Positions 25,674 to 35,410 of a stretch of DNA of 64,000 bases are shown here, in pieces. Source of the DNA: Planctomycetota bacterium (GTDB taxonomy: Bacteria > Planctomycetota > B15-G4); NCBI GenBank assembly GCA_020638905.1, contig JACKHP010000006.1:1-64000 (forward strand). Direction: 5' to 3'. The notes beneath the pieces are model-generated. The model ran no database searches and was not told where the DNA came from. It saw nothing but the letters and a program-made list of their open reading frames with translations. A program made the position numbers and the translations under genes. Position 1 is the stretch's first letter, and each line of letters begins with the position of its first letter.

Positions 25674-28430
25674 ATGACCAGCAGTGTGGATCCTTCCGCG
25701 CGGGCCTCCCGCGTGCGCCTCGTCACCGCGTTCCCCGACGCCTGGGTGCGTCCGCTCGTCGAGCGCCTCGGCGCCGGCGCCCCGCCCTCGGTGGTGCTGC
25801 TGGCCGGTCCCGACCACCTCGGCCGACGCGAGCTCGTCGACGAGGCCGTGGCCCGCGCGAACGCCGCCGGACGCTCCGCGCGCGTCGCACGCCTCGACCT
25901 CGTGGGCTACGAGCCCGACCGCAACACCTTCGGTCAGTGGGTCGCGTTCCGCCTGGCGCAGTCGGTGCCCGACGAGGAGGCCCGCACCGCCCGCATGCAG
26001 CGCATGCAGCAGGTCTGCGGACAGGTCGAGCCGACGGCCCACGTGGCCACGCTGCTCTCGGTGCTGTGCGATCGTCCCGAGGCGCTCGACGACCCCGCGA
26101 GCTGGCGCGGCGATCCCCCGCAGCCGCTGTTCGGCAAGCAGCGCAAGGACGTCGAGGTGCTCTCCGCGCTGCTCACGTCGCTCTCGAGCGACGGCCCGCT
26201 CGTCCTGCACGTGCCCGACGACGTGCAGCTCAGCGACACCTTCCGCCGCTGGCTGGTGGACTTCGCCAACGGACGCGCCGACGTGGTGCTCGTGCTCTCG
26301 TGCGCGGCCGACGCGGCCGACGACGAGACCGCTCCGGGCGCCGGCTCGGTGCTGCGCCTCGACCTCGCTCCGCTCGACGCGGCCGCCCAGCGCGCGGCCC
26401 TGCAGCCGCAGTTCGTCGACGGCGCCCTGGGCGACGGGTTCGCCGCGGCGTTCTTCACCTCGACCCGGGGCTGGCCCCTGGCCGCGGCCGAGCGGCTCGA
26501 GCAGCTCATCGATGCGGGCGTGCTGACGGTCGAGGACGGACGCCTCGCCCCCGCCGGCGACGGACTCGAGTCCGAAGCGGCGGCGGCGGTGCTCGAGGCC
26601 GATCCGCTGCAGCCGCTGCGCGACATGCTGGCCGAGCTGCCCGAGGCGCGCGCCGGCATGGTGCAGGAGTACCTCACGCTGGCGTCGCTGCTGGGCGCGC
26701 ACGTGCCGTCCGACCTGCTGATCGAGTTCATGAAGCTCACCGTGCAGCAGCGCGACGAACTCATCGACGCCATCGACGACGGGCTCGTCGACGACCCCGA
26801 CGTGGCCCTGCTGGTCGACCACGAGTACGGCCATCCGGCCGTCCCGGGACTGAGCACCTACGCCTTCGCGCGGCGCACGCTGGCGCGCGCGATCCTCGAG
26901 GAGGTCTCGGCCGACGAACGCAGGCGCCGCGCGACCGAGCTGCTCGACCACTTCCAGAACAAGCTGCCGCTCATCTCGCGCGGCGTGGCGCGCCTGTTCG
27001 TCTCGCTCACCGCGCACGCCGGCGACGCCGAGCGCGCGCTGCCGTTCCGCAGGGCGCTGCAGTGGTGGTCGGGCAGGGAGGACGCTCCCGCGCTCACGCA
27101 GTCGCTCGTCGACGCGCAGGTCGCGGGCAGCGTCGACGCCGACGCGCTGTGGGACACGCTCACGAGCCGCACGATCCCGTGGCCCGCGTGGCGCAGGCTG
27201 GCGCTGCTCGACGCGTTCGCGCAGCAGCCCGGCGGCGTCCCGGACGAGCGTCGCGGCGACGTGCCGTTCGTGCGCGCCAACCTGGTGCTCGAGTCGAACG
27301 ACCTGCGCGCGGCCAAGGTCGCCGCGGCCGAGGCCTACGAGGTGCGCAAGACCACCCACGGCGAGGAGTCCGAGCAGGCCGTGGCGGCGCTCAGCCTGCT
27401 GGGCGTGATCCAACGCGAGCTGGGAGAGCTCGAGCCGGCGCGCGAGGCGCTGGCCTCGGTGCTCGAGCGCGCCGCCGAACTCTGGGGCGCCCACGACACG
27501 CAGACCGCGTCGGCGCACCACAACCTGGCCGCGGTGCTGCGCCTGCAGGGACGGCTCGACGAGGCGCGTTCGCACCTCGAGTCGTGCCTGGCCATCGACC
27601 GCGCCGACTCCGAGGGGCCGCCGAACGCGCGCATGGGCATGACGCTGCACGACCTCGCGCTCGTCCAGACGCAGAAGGGCGAGCACGACGAGGCCCTGGC
27701 GAACATCGAGCAGGCGGTGATCCTCACGCGCGACCTGCACGGCGCGAACAGCAGCCGCATGGGCGTCGTGCTCGGCACGCAGATGCGCCTGCTCGCGGCC
27801 GCGGGCAAGAAGCCCGAGGCGCTCGAGGCCGGCAAGCGGATGCTCGACATCCAGGCCGCGACGCTGGGCGCGGGCAGCCCGCAGGTGGCGCAGAGCCTGT
27901 CGACCGTGGCCGGGCTGCAGCTCGAGACGGGTGACGCCGACGCCGCCGAGAAGAGCATCCTGCATGCCATGCAGCTCAACGAGCGCATCTTCGGCAAGCA
28001 GCACCCGGCGGTGGCCGGCAACCTCACGAACCTGGGCTGGATCCTGCGTCAGCAGGGCAAGCTCAAGGAGGCCGAGAGCAAGCTGCGCGAGGCGCTCGCG
28101 ATGCTCGAGGCGATGCGCGGAGCCAACCACCCCGACGTGGCCACGGGGCTCAACAACCTGGCCGGCATCCTCGAGGCCAAGGGCGACCTCGACGGCGCGC
28201 GCGACACGCTGCGCAAGGCCCTCGGCATCGTCGAGATCTCCCTCGGACCGCGCCACGCGCGCGTCGCGATGGCGCTCACGAACCTGGCCCACGTGCTCAA
28301 GCGGCAGGGCCAGACCAAGGAGGCCAAGGCCCGGCTCGAGCGCGCGCTGACCATCGCCCAGGCGGCCGAGGAGGGCGGCGGACAGCTCACGACGATCGTC
28401 ACCAAGGCCCTCGCGGAGATGGCCGTCTGA
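25674..28430 (+). CDS. ATPase-like domain plus TPR (kinesin-light-chain type) protein
   Basis: This 918-residue cytoplasmic protein has two parts. Residues 30-330 look like a STAND/AAA-type nucleotide-binding domain (VVLLAGPDHLGRRELVDEAV, VLHVPDDVQLSDTFRRWLVDF), but the P-loop lacks the Lys-Ser/Thr of Walker A and may not hydrolyse ATP. Residues about 540-910 are TPR_12-like repeats with the regular HPDVATGLNNLAGILEAKGD spacing. Such proteins act as signalling scaffolds. No partner is evident: trmFO is divergent and ppk1 follows 168 bases downstream on the same strand. The start ATG at 25674 gives the shortest N terminus containing the first domain. Confidence 0.75.
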   Translation: MTSSVDPSARASRVRLVTAFPDAWVRPLVERLGAGAPPSVVLLAGPDHLGRRELVDEAVARANAAGRSARVARLDLVGYEPDRNTFGQWVAFRLAQSVPDEEARTARMQRMQQVCGQVEPTAHVATLLSVLCDRPEALDDPASWRGDPPQPLFGKQRKDVEVLSALLTSLSSDGPLVLHVPDDVQLSDTFRRWLVDFANGRADVVLVLSCAADAADDETAPGAGSVLRLDLAPLDAAAQRAALQPQFVDGALGDGFAAAFFTSTRGWPLAAAERLEQLIDAGVLTVEDGRLAPAGDGLESEAAAAVLEADPLQPLRDMLAELPEARAGMVQEYLTLASLLGAHVPSDLLIEFMKLTVQQRDELIDAIDDGLVDDPDVALLVDHEYGHPAVPGLSTYAFARRTLARAILEEVSADERRRRATELLDHFQNKLPLISRGVARLFVSLTAHAGDAERALPFRRALQWWSGREDAPALTQSLVDAQVAGSVDADALWDTLTSRTIPWPAWRRLALLDAFAQQPGGVPDERRGDVPFVRANLVLESNDLRAAKVAAAEAYEVRKTTHGEESEQAVAALSLLGVIQRELGELEPAREALASVLERAAELWGAHDTQTASAHHNLAAVLRLQGRLDEARSHLESCLAIDRADSEGPPNARMGMTLHDLALVQTQKGEHDEALANIEQAVILTRDLHGANSSRMGVVLGTQMRLLAAAGKKPEALEAGKRMLDIQAATLGAGSPQVAQSLSTVAGLQLETGDADAAEKSILHAMQLNERIFGKQHPAVAGNLTNLGWILRQQGKLKEAESKLREALAMLEAMRGANHPDVATGLNNLAGILEAKGDLDGARDTLRKALGIVEISLGPRHARVAMALTNLAHVLKRQGQTKEAKARLERALTIAQAAEEGGGQLTTIVTKALAEMAV

Positions 28431-28598
28431 GGCACCTCGCGCGCCGGCGGCCGCTGCGTCCGACGGGGTCCCCGCGACCGCGGCGGGCCGCGAACGGGCG
28501 ACCCTCGCGCGATCCTCACGAGGACTTCACCGGATCCCTTCACTGGCCGAAGATGACGGGGGCGCCGCGATCCGCGGCGTCCCGCTGAGACTCCGTCG

Positions 28599-30773
28599 AT
28601 GGCCAGTCCCCACGATCCCGCCCCGCCTCCGACCGCCGGTCGTCCGACCGACCTGCCGGCCGACACGCGCGGCGAGCGTCCCGCGGGCGCGGGCGGTTCG
28701 GGGAACGGTCCCGACCTGGCCTCCCCGGCGCTCTACCTGAACCGCGAGCTCTCGCTGCTGGCCTTCAACCGACGCGTGCTGTACCAGGCCGAGGACGCGT
28801 CCATCCCGCTGCTCGAGCGCCTGCGCTTCCTGGCCATCTGCTCGACGAACCTCGACGAGTTCTTCGAGATCAGGGTCGCGGGTCTCAAGCAGCAGATCGA
28901 GGTCGGCGTGGGCGCCACCGCCGCCGACGGACTCTCGCCGGCCGAGACGCTGGCGCGCGTGTCGTCCGAGGCGCACGAGCTGGTCGACGCGCAGTACCGC
29001 GTGTTCAACCAGGACCTGCTGCCCGCGCTGCAGGCCCAGGGCATCCGCCTCGTGTTCCGCGGCCAGTGGACGGACGCCGTCGCGGCCTGGGCCAGGCGTC
29101 ACTGCCGCGAGGCGGTCCTGCCGGTGCTCACGCCGGTGGGCCTCGATCCGGCGCATCCGTTCCCGTCGATCAGCAACAAGAGCCTCAACTTCATCGTCTC
29201 GCTGCGCGGCCGCGACGCCTTCGGACGCAGCAGCCGCAACGCGATCGTGCAGGCACCGCGCCTGCTGCCGCGCCTGATCCGCATCCCGAAGGACGTCGCC
29301 GGCAGCGAGAACGACTTCCTGACGCTCTCGGGCATGATCCACGAACACGTGGGCGAACTGTTCCCGGGCATGACCGTCACCGGCTGCCACCCGTTCCGCG
29401 TCACGCGCGACAGCGACCTGTGGGTCGACGAGGAGGAGGTCGACGACCTGCTGCGTGCGCTGCAGGGCGAGCTGCGGCGCCGCAACTTCGGCGACGCGGT
29501 GCGGCTCGAGGTCTCGAGCAGCTGCCCCGACGAGATCGCGCACTTCCTGCTGCACCACTTCGAGCTGGGCGAGGGCGACCTGTACCGCGTCGACGGTCCG
29601 GTCAACCTGCACCGCTGCTCGGCGCTCTTCGACCTGGTCGACCGTCCCGACCTGAAGGAGCAGCCCTTCGTGCCGGCGCTGCCGCGCGCGCTGCGTGGCG
29701 ACGCCGACATCTTCGACGTGCTGCGCGCCGGCGACGTCCTGCTGCACCACCCGTTCGAGTCGTTCGCTCCGGTGGTCGAGCTGCTGCAACGGGCCGCGCG
29801 CGACCCGGCCGTGCTGGCGATCAAGATCACGCTCTACCGCACCGGCACGGCCTCGCCGCTCACCGACGCCCTGCTCGAGGCGGCGCGCAACGGCAAGGAG
29901 GTCACCGCGGTCGTCGAGCTGCGCGCACGCTTCGACGAGGAGGCCAACATCGACATCGCCACGCGGCTGCAGCAGGCCGGAGTGCGCGTGGTGTACGGCA
30001 TCGTCGGCTACAAGGCGCACTCGAAGATGATGCTGCTCATCCGCCGCGAGGGCGACCGACTGCGCCGCTACGTGCACCTGGGCACGGGCAACTACCACCC
30101 GCGCAACACGCGCGCCTACACCGACTTCGGCCTGCTCTCGAGCGACGAGGCCCTGGGCGACGACGTGCACGCCATGTTCCAGCAGCTCACGGGCCTGGGA
30201 CGCGCCGGCAGCCTGCGCAAGCTCGTGCAGTCGCCGTTCACGCTGCACGAGCGCGTGCTCGAGCTCATCCGGTTCGAGGCCGACGCGGCCCGCGCGGGAC
30301 GTCCCTCGGGCATCCGCGCCAAGATGAACTCGCTCATCGAGCCCGAGACGATCCGCGCGCTGTACGAGGCGAGCTGCGCCGGCGTGCCGATCGACCTCGT
30401 CGTGCGCGGCATCTGCGGCCTGCGCCCCGGCGTGCCCGGAGTGTCCGAGACGATCCACGTGCGCTCGATCGTCGGACGCTTCCTCGAGCACGCGCGCATC
30501 TTCGACTTCCACCACGACGGACGCCCCGTGACGCTCTGCGCGAGCGCCGACTGGATGCCGCGCAACTTCTTCCACCGGGTCGAGACGGCCTTCCCGATCG
30601 AGAACCCAGCCCTGCGCGAGCGCGTCGTGGAGGAAGGCCTGATGCTCTACCTGAAGGACGACAGCAACGCCTGGGAGCTCCTGCCCGACGGCACGTGGAC
30701 GAAGGTCGTGCCTTCGTCCACCGAGCCGTTCTGCGCGCAGATCGAGCTGTTGCGACGACTCACGCGCGTCTGA
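28599..30773 (+). CDS. ppk1: Polyphosphate kinase 1
   Basis: This 724-residue enzyme reversibly makes polyphosphate from ATP at the cytoplasmic membrane. After a disordered Pro/Gly-rich N-terminal tail (about 45 residues) it follows the PPK1 layout: LYLNRELSLLAFNRRVL, STNLDEFFEIRVAGLKQQ, and the phosphotransfer loop KAHSKMMLL with His474 as the probable phosphohistidine. YVHLGTGNYHPRNTRAYTDF, IFDFHHDG with His638/His639, and SADWMPRNFFHRVETAFPI complete it. Length matches the family apart from the tail. Polyphosphate-related genes follow at 33.9-37.2 kb. Confidence 0.96.
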   Translation: MASPHDPAPPPTAGRPTDLPADTRGERPAGAGGSGNGPDLASPALYLNRELSLLAFNRRVLYQAEDASIPLLERLRFLAICSTNLDEFFEIRVAGLKQQIEVGVGATAADGLSPAETLARVSSEAHELVDAQYRVFNQDLLPALQAQGIRLVFRGQWTDAVAAWARRHCREAVLPVLTPVGLDPAHPFPSISNKSLNFIVSLRGRDAFGRSSRNAIVQAPRLLPRLIRIPKDVAGSENDFLTLSGMIHEHVGELFPGMTVTGCHPFRVTRDSDLWVDEEEVDDLLRALQGELRRRNFGDAVRLEVSSSCPDEIAHFLLHHFELGEGDLYRVDGPVNLHRCSALFDLVDRPDLKEQPFVPALPRALRGDADIFDVLRAGDVLLHHPFESFAPVVELLQRAARDPAVLAIKITLYRTGTASPLTDALLEAARNGKEVTAVVELRARFDEEANIDIATRLQQAGVRVVYGIVGYKAHSKMMLLIRREGDRLRRYVHLGTGNYHPRNTRAYTDFGLLSSDEALGDDVHAMFQQLTGLGRAGSLRKLVQSPFTLHERVLELIRFEADAARAGRPSGIRAKMNSLIEPETIRALYEASCAGVPIDLVVRGICGLRPGVPGVSETIHVRSIVGRFLEHARIFDFHHDGRPVTLCASADWMPRNFFHRVETAFPIENPALRERVVEEGLMLYLKDDSNAWELLPDGTWTKVVPSSTEPFCAQIELLRRLTRV

Positions 30774-30774
30774 G

Positions 30775-30791
30775 GGGCGGCCCTTCCGCCC
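30775..30791. terminator. Small hairpin between ppk1 and the convergent PhyH gene
   Basis: GGGCGG and CCGCCC pair over 6 bp with a 5-base loop just after the ppk1 stop, in a 55-bp convergent gap. It lacks a T-run, so the call is weak. Confidence 0.3.
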
Positions 30792-30828
30792 GCACCCGCC
30801 GACCACGTCCGCCCGGGCTCCGTCCGGC

Positions 30829-31932
30829 TCAGGCGCCCAGCGTGATGCTGTAGACGCGCCCGTTGTGCCGCGGGTCGCTGTTGTCGGTGGCGGAGAAGAA
30901 CACGACGTCCTGCCAATGCGACCAGCGTCCCATGCCCTGCTCACGGATCTCCGCGTGCAGCGCGTGGGGCGACGGCAACGGCGTGTCGTCCTCCCACAGG
31001 ATCAGCCGCGAACGACCGTCGGCGTCGCTCGTGAGCGCGTCGTCGAGGTGCACGACCGTGCAGTGCCCCCGCTCGCGGGTCATCGACGCAGGCTCGAGCC
31101 GCTTGCGCAACGATTCGACCGGCGCGTCGGACGCCGGCGCCATGGCCATCGCCGTGGCCGGCCCGCGCTCGATCACGCCGTGGTGGAAGGGCAGGAAGCG
31201 ATCCGTGAGCCAGCGTCCGCAGGCCAGCTCGGGCCGGCCGCCGTAGTGGCTGCCGTCGGAGCTCGGCTGGTACACGACGTGGAACAGCGGCCTCGAGCGC
31301 GGCTCGATCGCTTCTTCGGATCCGTGCCACAGCAGGTAGTCGAAGACCAGCACGTCACCCAGGTCCATGTCGACGTGATGCTGGTGCATGCCGGGGAAGG
31401 CCGCGAGGTCGATCTCGTGGTCGTTCACCCGCCCCAGCGCGCCGAAGCGGTGGCTTCCGGGCACGACGAACAGTCCGCCGTTGACCCGGTTCATCGGCGC
31501 CAGGGGCACGAACACCATGAGCTTGCGCAACCCGCCGTGGAAGTACGGCGACTCCTGGTGAGGCGGGACGGCGCCCGACCAGGTCTCGTCCTTCACCATG
31601 AGCCGGCTGAAGTAGATCGCCAGGTCTTCGCCGAGCAGCGGGCGCGCCGCGTCGAGCAGGACCTCGTGGCGTACGAGCTCGCTGAAGACGTCCGCCACGT
31701 TCTCGACGAAACGGTCGCCGCGCGTGCGCGGGAACGCCGCCGACCACTCCCAGCCCTCGCGGAGCCGGCGCCGCAGATCGGACGGGATCCAGTCGCGCAA
31801 CACGAGGAAGCCCTGCTCGTCGAACGACGCTCTGTCGACCGCCGCGCGACCCACGTCGACCGGCAGGGGCGCCCGGCCGGGATCGGCCCCGACCTCGGTG
31901 GCGCTCGCCTCGGAGCGTGCGGGCTCGTTCAT
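30829..31932 (-). CDS. Phytanoyl-CoA dioxygenase family protein with C-terminal SHWQ-type module
   Basis: This protein of 367 residues has a PhyH-type Fe(II)/2-oxoglutarate oxygenase fold: VPPHQESPYFHGG with His125 and Glu127 (acidic ligand is Glu, not the usual Asp), a distal His203 in LLWHGS, and Arg at 212/214 for 2-oxoglutarate. It likely hydroxylates a small or lipid-like substrate. Residues 308-367 form an extra module containing GRWSHWQDVVFFS and NSDPRHNGRVY. The same module occurs near the N terminus of the upstream sulfatase. ATGA overlap with that gene (4 bases) shows coupling. Confidence 0.82.
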   Translation of the reverse strand: MNEPARSEASATEVGADPGRAPLPVDVGRAAVDRASFDEQGFLVLRDWIPSDLRRRLREGWEWSAAFPRTRGDRFVENVADVFSELVRHEVLLDAARPLLGEDLAIYFSRLMVKDETWSGAVPPHQESPYFHGGLRKLMVFVPLAPMNRVNGGLFVVPGSHRFGALGRVNDHEIDLAAFPGMHQHHVDMDLGDVLVFDYLLWHGSEEAIEPRSRPLFHVVYQPSSDGSHYGGRPELACGRWLTDRFLPFHHGVIERGPATAMAMAPASDAPVESLRKRLEPASMTRERGHCTVVHLDDALTSDADGRSRLILWEDDTPLPSPHALHAEIREQGMGRWSHWQDVVFFSATDNSDPRHNGRVYSITLGA

Positions 31933-33782
31933 CGCAGGTATCCCAGCGAGCGCAGCTTCTCGAGCAGCTCGGGGTCGAGGGCGTCGACGTCGGCGGATGT
32001 TTCGGACGCCTCGCTGCCGCGCGCCGCGAGGGGCCGCAGCCGCTCACGCATGCGTTCGACCAGGCGCTCGAGATCACCCTGTCGCGTGCCGAGCACGTCG
32101 CGCCGCTCGCCCGGGTCGCGCGTCACGTCGTACAGCTCGGAGTACCAGTCTCCGGTCGCGTACGGATGCTCGCCGGCACACTGGTTGGCCGTCATGCGAT
32201 ACCCGAGCAGTCCCTTGAGCGGACCCGCCAGGATCGCGTCGGCGGTCAGCAGCACCGGCCCGCCCGCGCCCGCGGGCGTGGTCGTGAACGTCGTGCGCAG
32301 GAACAGGTCGCGCGCCAGCGGGTCGGTCTCGTCGCCGTCGAGGATCGGCCCGAGGCTGCGTCCGTCGAGGGCGTAGGGCAGCACGTCGGGAGAGCCCGCC
32401 AGCATCTCGACCAGCGTGGCGTAGACGTCGACCAGTCCGACGCGGTTGCGGAGGTGTTCGCCGTGCTGTCCGGACCAGCGGTGCCAGGCCGGGAAGTGCA
32501 CCAGCAGCGGCACGCGCACCGTCTCCTCGTAGAGCGTCGTGGTGTGCTGGGTCGCGCCGTGCTCGCCGAAGGCCTCGCCGTGGTCGGCGGTCACCACGAT
32601 CACCGCGTCGTCCCACAGGCCCTGGGCGCGGATCCAGTCGAGCCGTTCGCCGAGCAGCGCGTCGGCGTCGACGGCCTCGGCGCGGTACGCGTCACGCAGC
32701 TCGTCCATCTGCAGATCGTCGATCGGCTGCGAGAACCAGTCGGTCGACGCGGGATCGATGTGACCGGGCCGCGCGAGGTGCAGCGCCGAGCGCGCGGCGG
32801 GCGAGGGATCGTACGGGCCGTGCACGCCCAGGATGTGCTCGTACGCGAAGAGCCGCTCGGGCATCTCGGGCAGCGGCGCCCGCTTCCCGGCGGCCAGGTC
32901 GGTGCGCGCGAAACCCTGCAGCATGCCGTCACCCGGCCGCACGTGGATCGTGTAGACGTGCGTGGCCGTCTCGTAGCCCAGGTCGCGCATGAACTCGGCC
33001 AGGGTGTAGAAGCGCGGGTCGAGGTCGAACACCAGCTCGCCGCCCGCGGGCCACACCGGCTGCACGCCGTGCATCACGCGGTGCCGCACGGGCGAGAGGC
33101 CGGTGAACATCGAGGCGGTCGAGATCTTGGTGAAGCTCGACGACGCGTAGGCCGTGTCGAAGCGCACCGCCTCGTCGGCGAACGCGGTCAGCGCCGGCAT
33201 GAGCGGAGACCCCTCGACGACCTCGAAGGCGGTGTCGGCGCGCAACGCGTCGATCGTGTACCAGTACACGAGCCGCGGAAGCCGCGGCGCCGGGTGCGTC
33301 TCGTCGCCGAGCGGCGGGAGCCCGCCGGCCACGGCCTGCACGAGGTCGTCGCGGTCCATGAGCACGAACGGGTCGCGGGGCGGGATGCTCACGTAGCGCT
33401 CGCGCCCCGGCGGCAGCGGCTCGACGCGCGCCTCGTAGCGTCGGCCGTTGACGTTCGGGTCGCTCCCGTCGCTCGAGGAGAAGTAGAGCGTGCCCTGCCA
33501 GTGCGAGTAGCGACCACCCCCCAGGGCGCGGACGTCGGCGTGCGGCGCGTGGGCCGGGCCGAGAGCGTGTCCGTCCTCGAACAGCTCGACGCGCGAGGCG
33601 TTCGACGTCATGTCGTCGGCGACCCAGCCGGAGGGCAGCGCGACCGTGAAGGCCTGCCCGCCGTTCGCGGCGAAGGGCGCCTGCAGCACGACGGTCTCGG
33701 CGACCGATCCCGCCGGGAGTCCCAGCAGGACGGTCGCCACCAAGAGCCAATGCCAACGCCAATGCAGGATGAGTGCTCGCAT
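31929..33782 (-). CDS. Exported sulfatase with N-terminal SHWQ-type module
   Basis: This 617-residue protein starts with a signal peptide (about 1-29). Residues 63-120 match the C-terminal module of the next gene without gaps (GRYSHWQGTLYFSSSDGSDP). The sulfatase domain follows, with VYWYTIDALRADTA, the active-site block SSSFTKISTASMFTGLSP where Ser would be the modified residue, VVTADHGEAFGEHG, and LYDVTRDPGERRDVLG. The active block lacks the Arg of the classical motif. It is the first gene of a two-gene unit with the PhyH oxygenase, so they may act on the same exported compound. Confidence 0.82.
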   Translation of the reverse strand: MRALILHWRWHWLLVATVLLGLPAGSVAETVVLQAPFAANGGQAFTVALPSGWVADDMTSNASRVELFEDGHALGPAHAPHADVRALGGGRYSHWQGTLYFSSSDGSDPNVNGRRYEARVEPLPPGRERYVSIPPRDPFVLMDRDDLVQAVAGGLPPLGDETHPAPRLPRLVYWYTIDALRADTAFEVVEGSPLMPALTAFADEAVRFDTAYASSSFTKISTASMFTGLSPVRHRVMHGVQPVWPAGGELVFDLDPRFYTLAEFMRDLGYETATHVYTIHVRPGDGMLQGFARTDLAAGKRAPLPEMPERLFAYEHILGVHGPYDPSPAARSALHLARPGHIDPASTDWFSQPIDDLQMDELRDAYRAEAVDADALLGERLDWIRAQGLWDDAVIVVTADHGEAFGEHGATQHTTTLYEETVRVPLLVHFPAWHRWSGQHGEHLRNRVGLVDVYATLVEMLAGSPDVLPYALDGRSLGPILDGDETDPLARDLFLRTTFTTTPAGAGGPVLLTADAILAGPLKGLLGYRMTANQCAGEHPYATGDWYSELYDVTRDPGERRDVLGTRQGDLERLVERMRERLRPLAARGSEASETSADVDALDPELLEKLRSLGYLR

Positions 33783-33856
33783 CGTTGCCGTCCCCGTGCG
33801 CCTCGCGTCATCGTAGCCGCCCCGCGCCGGCGATTGAACCGCGCGCCGCCTCCGGG

Positions 33857-35410
33857 TCAGCTCGCGGGCGAGGCCTCGTGCACCTCGAAGCCGAAGTCGG
33901 CGGCCGCCAGCCAGCGGGCCTCCTCGTCGAGATCGACGCGCGTGAGCGGGTGGGCCTCGAGCCAACCGGTCGGGAAACGCAGCTCGAGCGCCTTCTTCTT
34001 CGCCACCAGATCGAGCCGGGGACGCGGGCGCGGGCTGCGTCCCCGGTTGAGCAGGGCGGCCAGACGCAGCAGCACCGTGAGCCGCAGCATCGCCAGGCGC
34101 CGGTCGTCGTCGAACTCCGCCAGGGTCTCGGGGACGAACTTGCGCCGGTGCCCTCCCACCAGGGTGGCCAGCAGCTTGCTGTCGTCGTTCGAGAAGCCCG
34201 GCATGTCGCTGTGCTCGAGCAGGTACGCGCCGTGCCGGTGGTGGTGCGTGTAGCTGACCGCCAGCCCGACCTCGTGGAGCTGAGCGGCCCAGCCCAGGAA
34301 CAGCCGCGCGCGCTCGCTCGTGAGGTCCCAGGCCTCGGCCACCATCGACAAGAGCCGCAGCGCGGTGCGCTCGACCCGCGCGGCCTGGGCGCGGTCGACG
34401 TGATAGCGCTCCTGGAGCGCGCGCAGGGTGCGCTCGCGCACGTCCTCGTGCCGGATGCGTCCGAGCAGGTCGTACAGCACGCCCTCGCGCAACGCGCCGG
34501 GGCTCCACGACATCTCCTCGAGCTCGAAGGCCTCGAACACGGCCACCAGCACCGCCACGCCGCCCGGGAAGACCGCGGCCCGCTCGGGCTTGAGGCCCGG
34601 CAGCTCGAGCGCGTCGACGCGTCCCGCGCCGATCAGCGCCTTGCGCAGCGCGCGCAGGCCGTCGGCGGTGATGCGCTCGCGCGCCCATCCGCTCTCGCGC
34701 AGCACCGAGGCCACCGCGCGGATCGTGCCCGACGACCCCACGGCCGACGTCCAGCCGATGTCGCGGAAGCGACGCTCGACGGTGCGCAGCTCGAGGCGTG
34801 CGCCCAGCACCGCCTTGCGGAACGACTCCTTGTCGATCACGCCCTCGGGGAAGTAGCGCTGGCTGTAGCGCACGCAGCCCATCGAGAGGCTGTGCGTCTC
34901 GAGCGCCTCGAAGCGTTCACCCAGGATGCACTCGGTGCTGCCGCCGCCGATGTCGACCACCAGCCGACTGCCGCGGTCGTCGGCCAGCGTGTGCGCCACG
35001 CCCAGGTACACGAGGCGCGCCTCCTCGCGTCCGCTGATGATCTCGATCGGATGGCCGAGGGCCTCGCGAGCCTGCTCGACGAACGCGCGGTCGCGCGCCG
35101 CGCGCAGCGTGTTCGTGCCCACGGCGCGCACGTGCGAGGCGTGCAGGTCGGCCAGCCGTTGTCCGAAGCGGCGCAGGCATTCGAGCGCGCGCTGCTTGGC
35201 GTCGTCGGCCAGGCGTCCCTTCTCGTCGAGGCCCGCGGCGAGCTGCACCTGCTCGCGGATGCGGTCGATCACCACCGGCTCGCCACCGCGCAGGCCGGCC
35301 ACGATCATGTGGAACGAGTTGCTGCCCAGGTCGAGCGCCGCCACCGCGTCGGGCGGCGGACGATCCCCGCCGGATCCCGGCGGATGCGCCTCGGGACCGG
35401 TGGCGCTCAT
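33857..35410 (-). CDS. ppx: Exopolyphosphatase / guanosine pentaphosphatase
   Basis: This 517-residue protein is of the Ppx/GppA family, releasing phosphate from polyphosphate or converting pppGpp. Actin-like motifs are ALDLGSNSFHMIV near residue 25, GTNTLR, SGREEARLVYLGV with the catalytic Glu region, VVDIGGGSTECIL and GSSGTIRAVASV. The C-terminal 200 residues form an HD-like helical domain with LGWAAQLHEVG. It overlaps the SixA-like gene by 4 bases (ATGA), so the two are coupled. ppk1 lies 3 kb away. Ppx and GppA activity cannot be told apart from sequence alone. Confidence 0.92.
   Translation of the reverse strand: MSATGPEAHPPGSGGDRPPPDAVAALDLGSNSFHMIVAGLRGGEPVVIDRIREQVQLAAGLDEKGRLADDAKQRALECLRRFGQRLADLHASHVRAVGTNTLRAARDRAFVEQAREALGHPIEIISGREEARLVYLGVAHTLADDRGSRLVVDIGGGSTECILGERFEALETHSLSMGCVRYSQRYFPEGVIDKESFRKAVLGARLELRTVERRFRDIGWTSAVGSSGTIRAVASVLRESGWARERITADGLRALRKALIGAGRVDALELPGLKPERAAVFPGGVAVLVAVFEAFELEEMSWSPGALREGVLYDLLGRIRHEDVRERTLRALQERYHVDRAQAARVERTALRLLSMVAEAWDLTSERARLFLGWAAQLHEVGLAVSYTHHHRHGAYLLEHSDMPGFSNDDSKLLATLVGGHRRKFVPETLAEFDDDRRLAMLRLTVLLRLAALLNRGRSPRPRPRLDLVAKKKALELRFPTGWLEAHPLTRVDLDEEARWLAAADFGFEVHEASPAS

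Noticed and set aside
22581..28292. Very long antisense frame of about 1900 codons on the minus strand
   Set aside because: Only its last third (to 24014) is a real sulfatase; the rest is opposite trmFO frames and the TPR gene and has low-complexity composition, a high-GC artefact.
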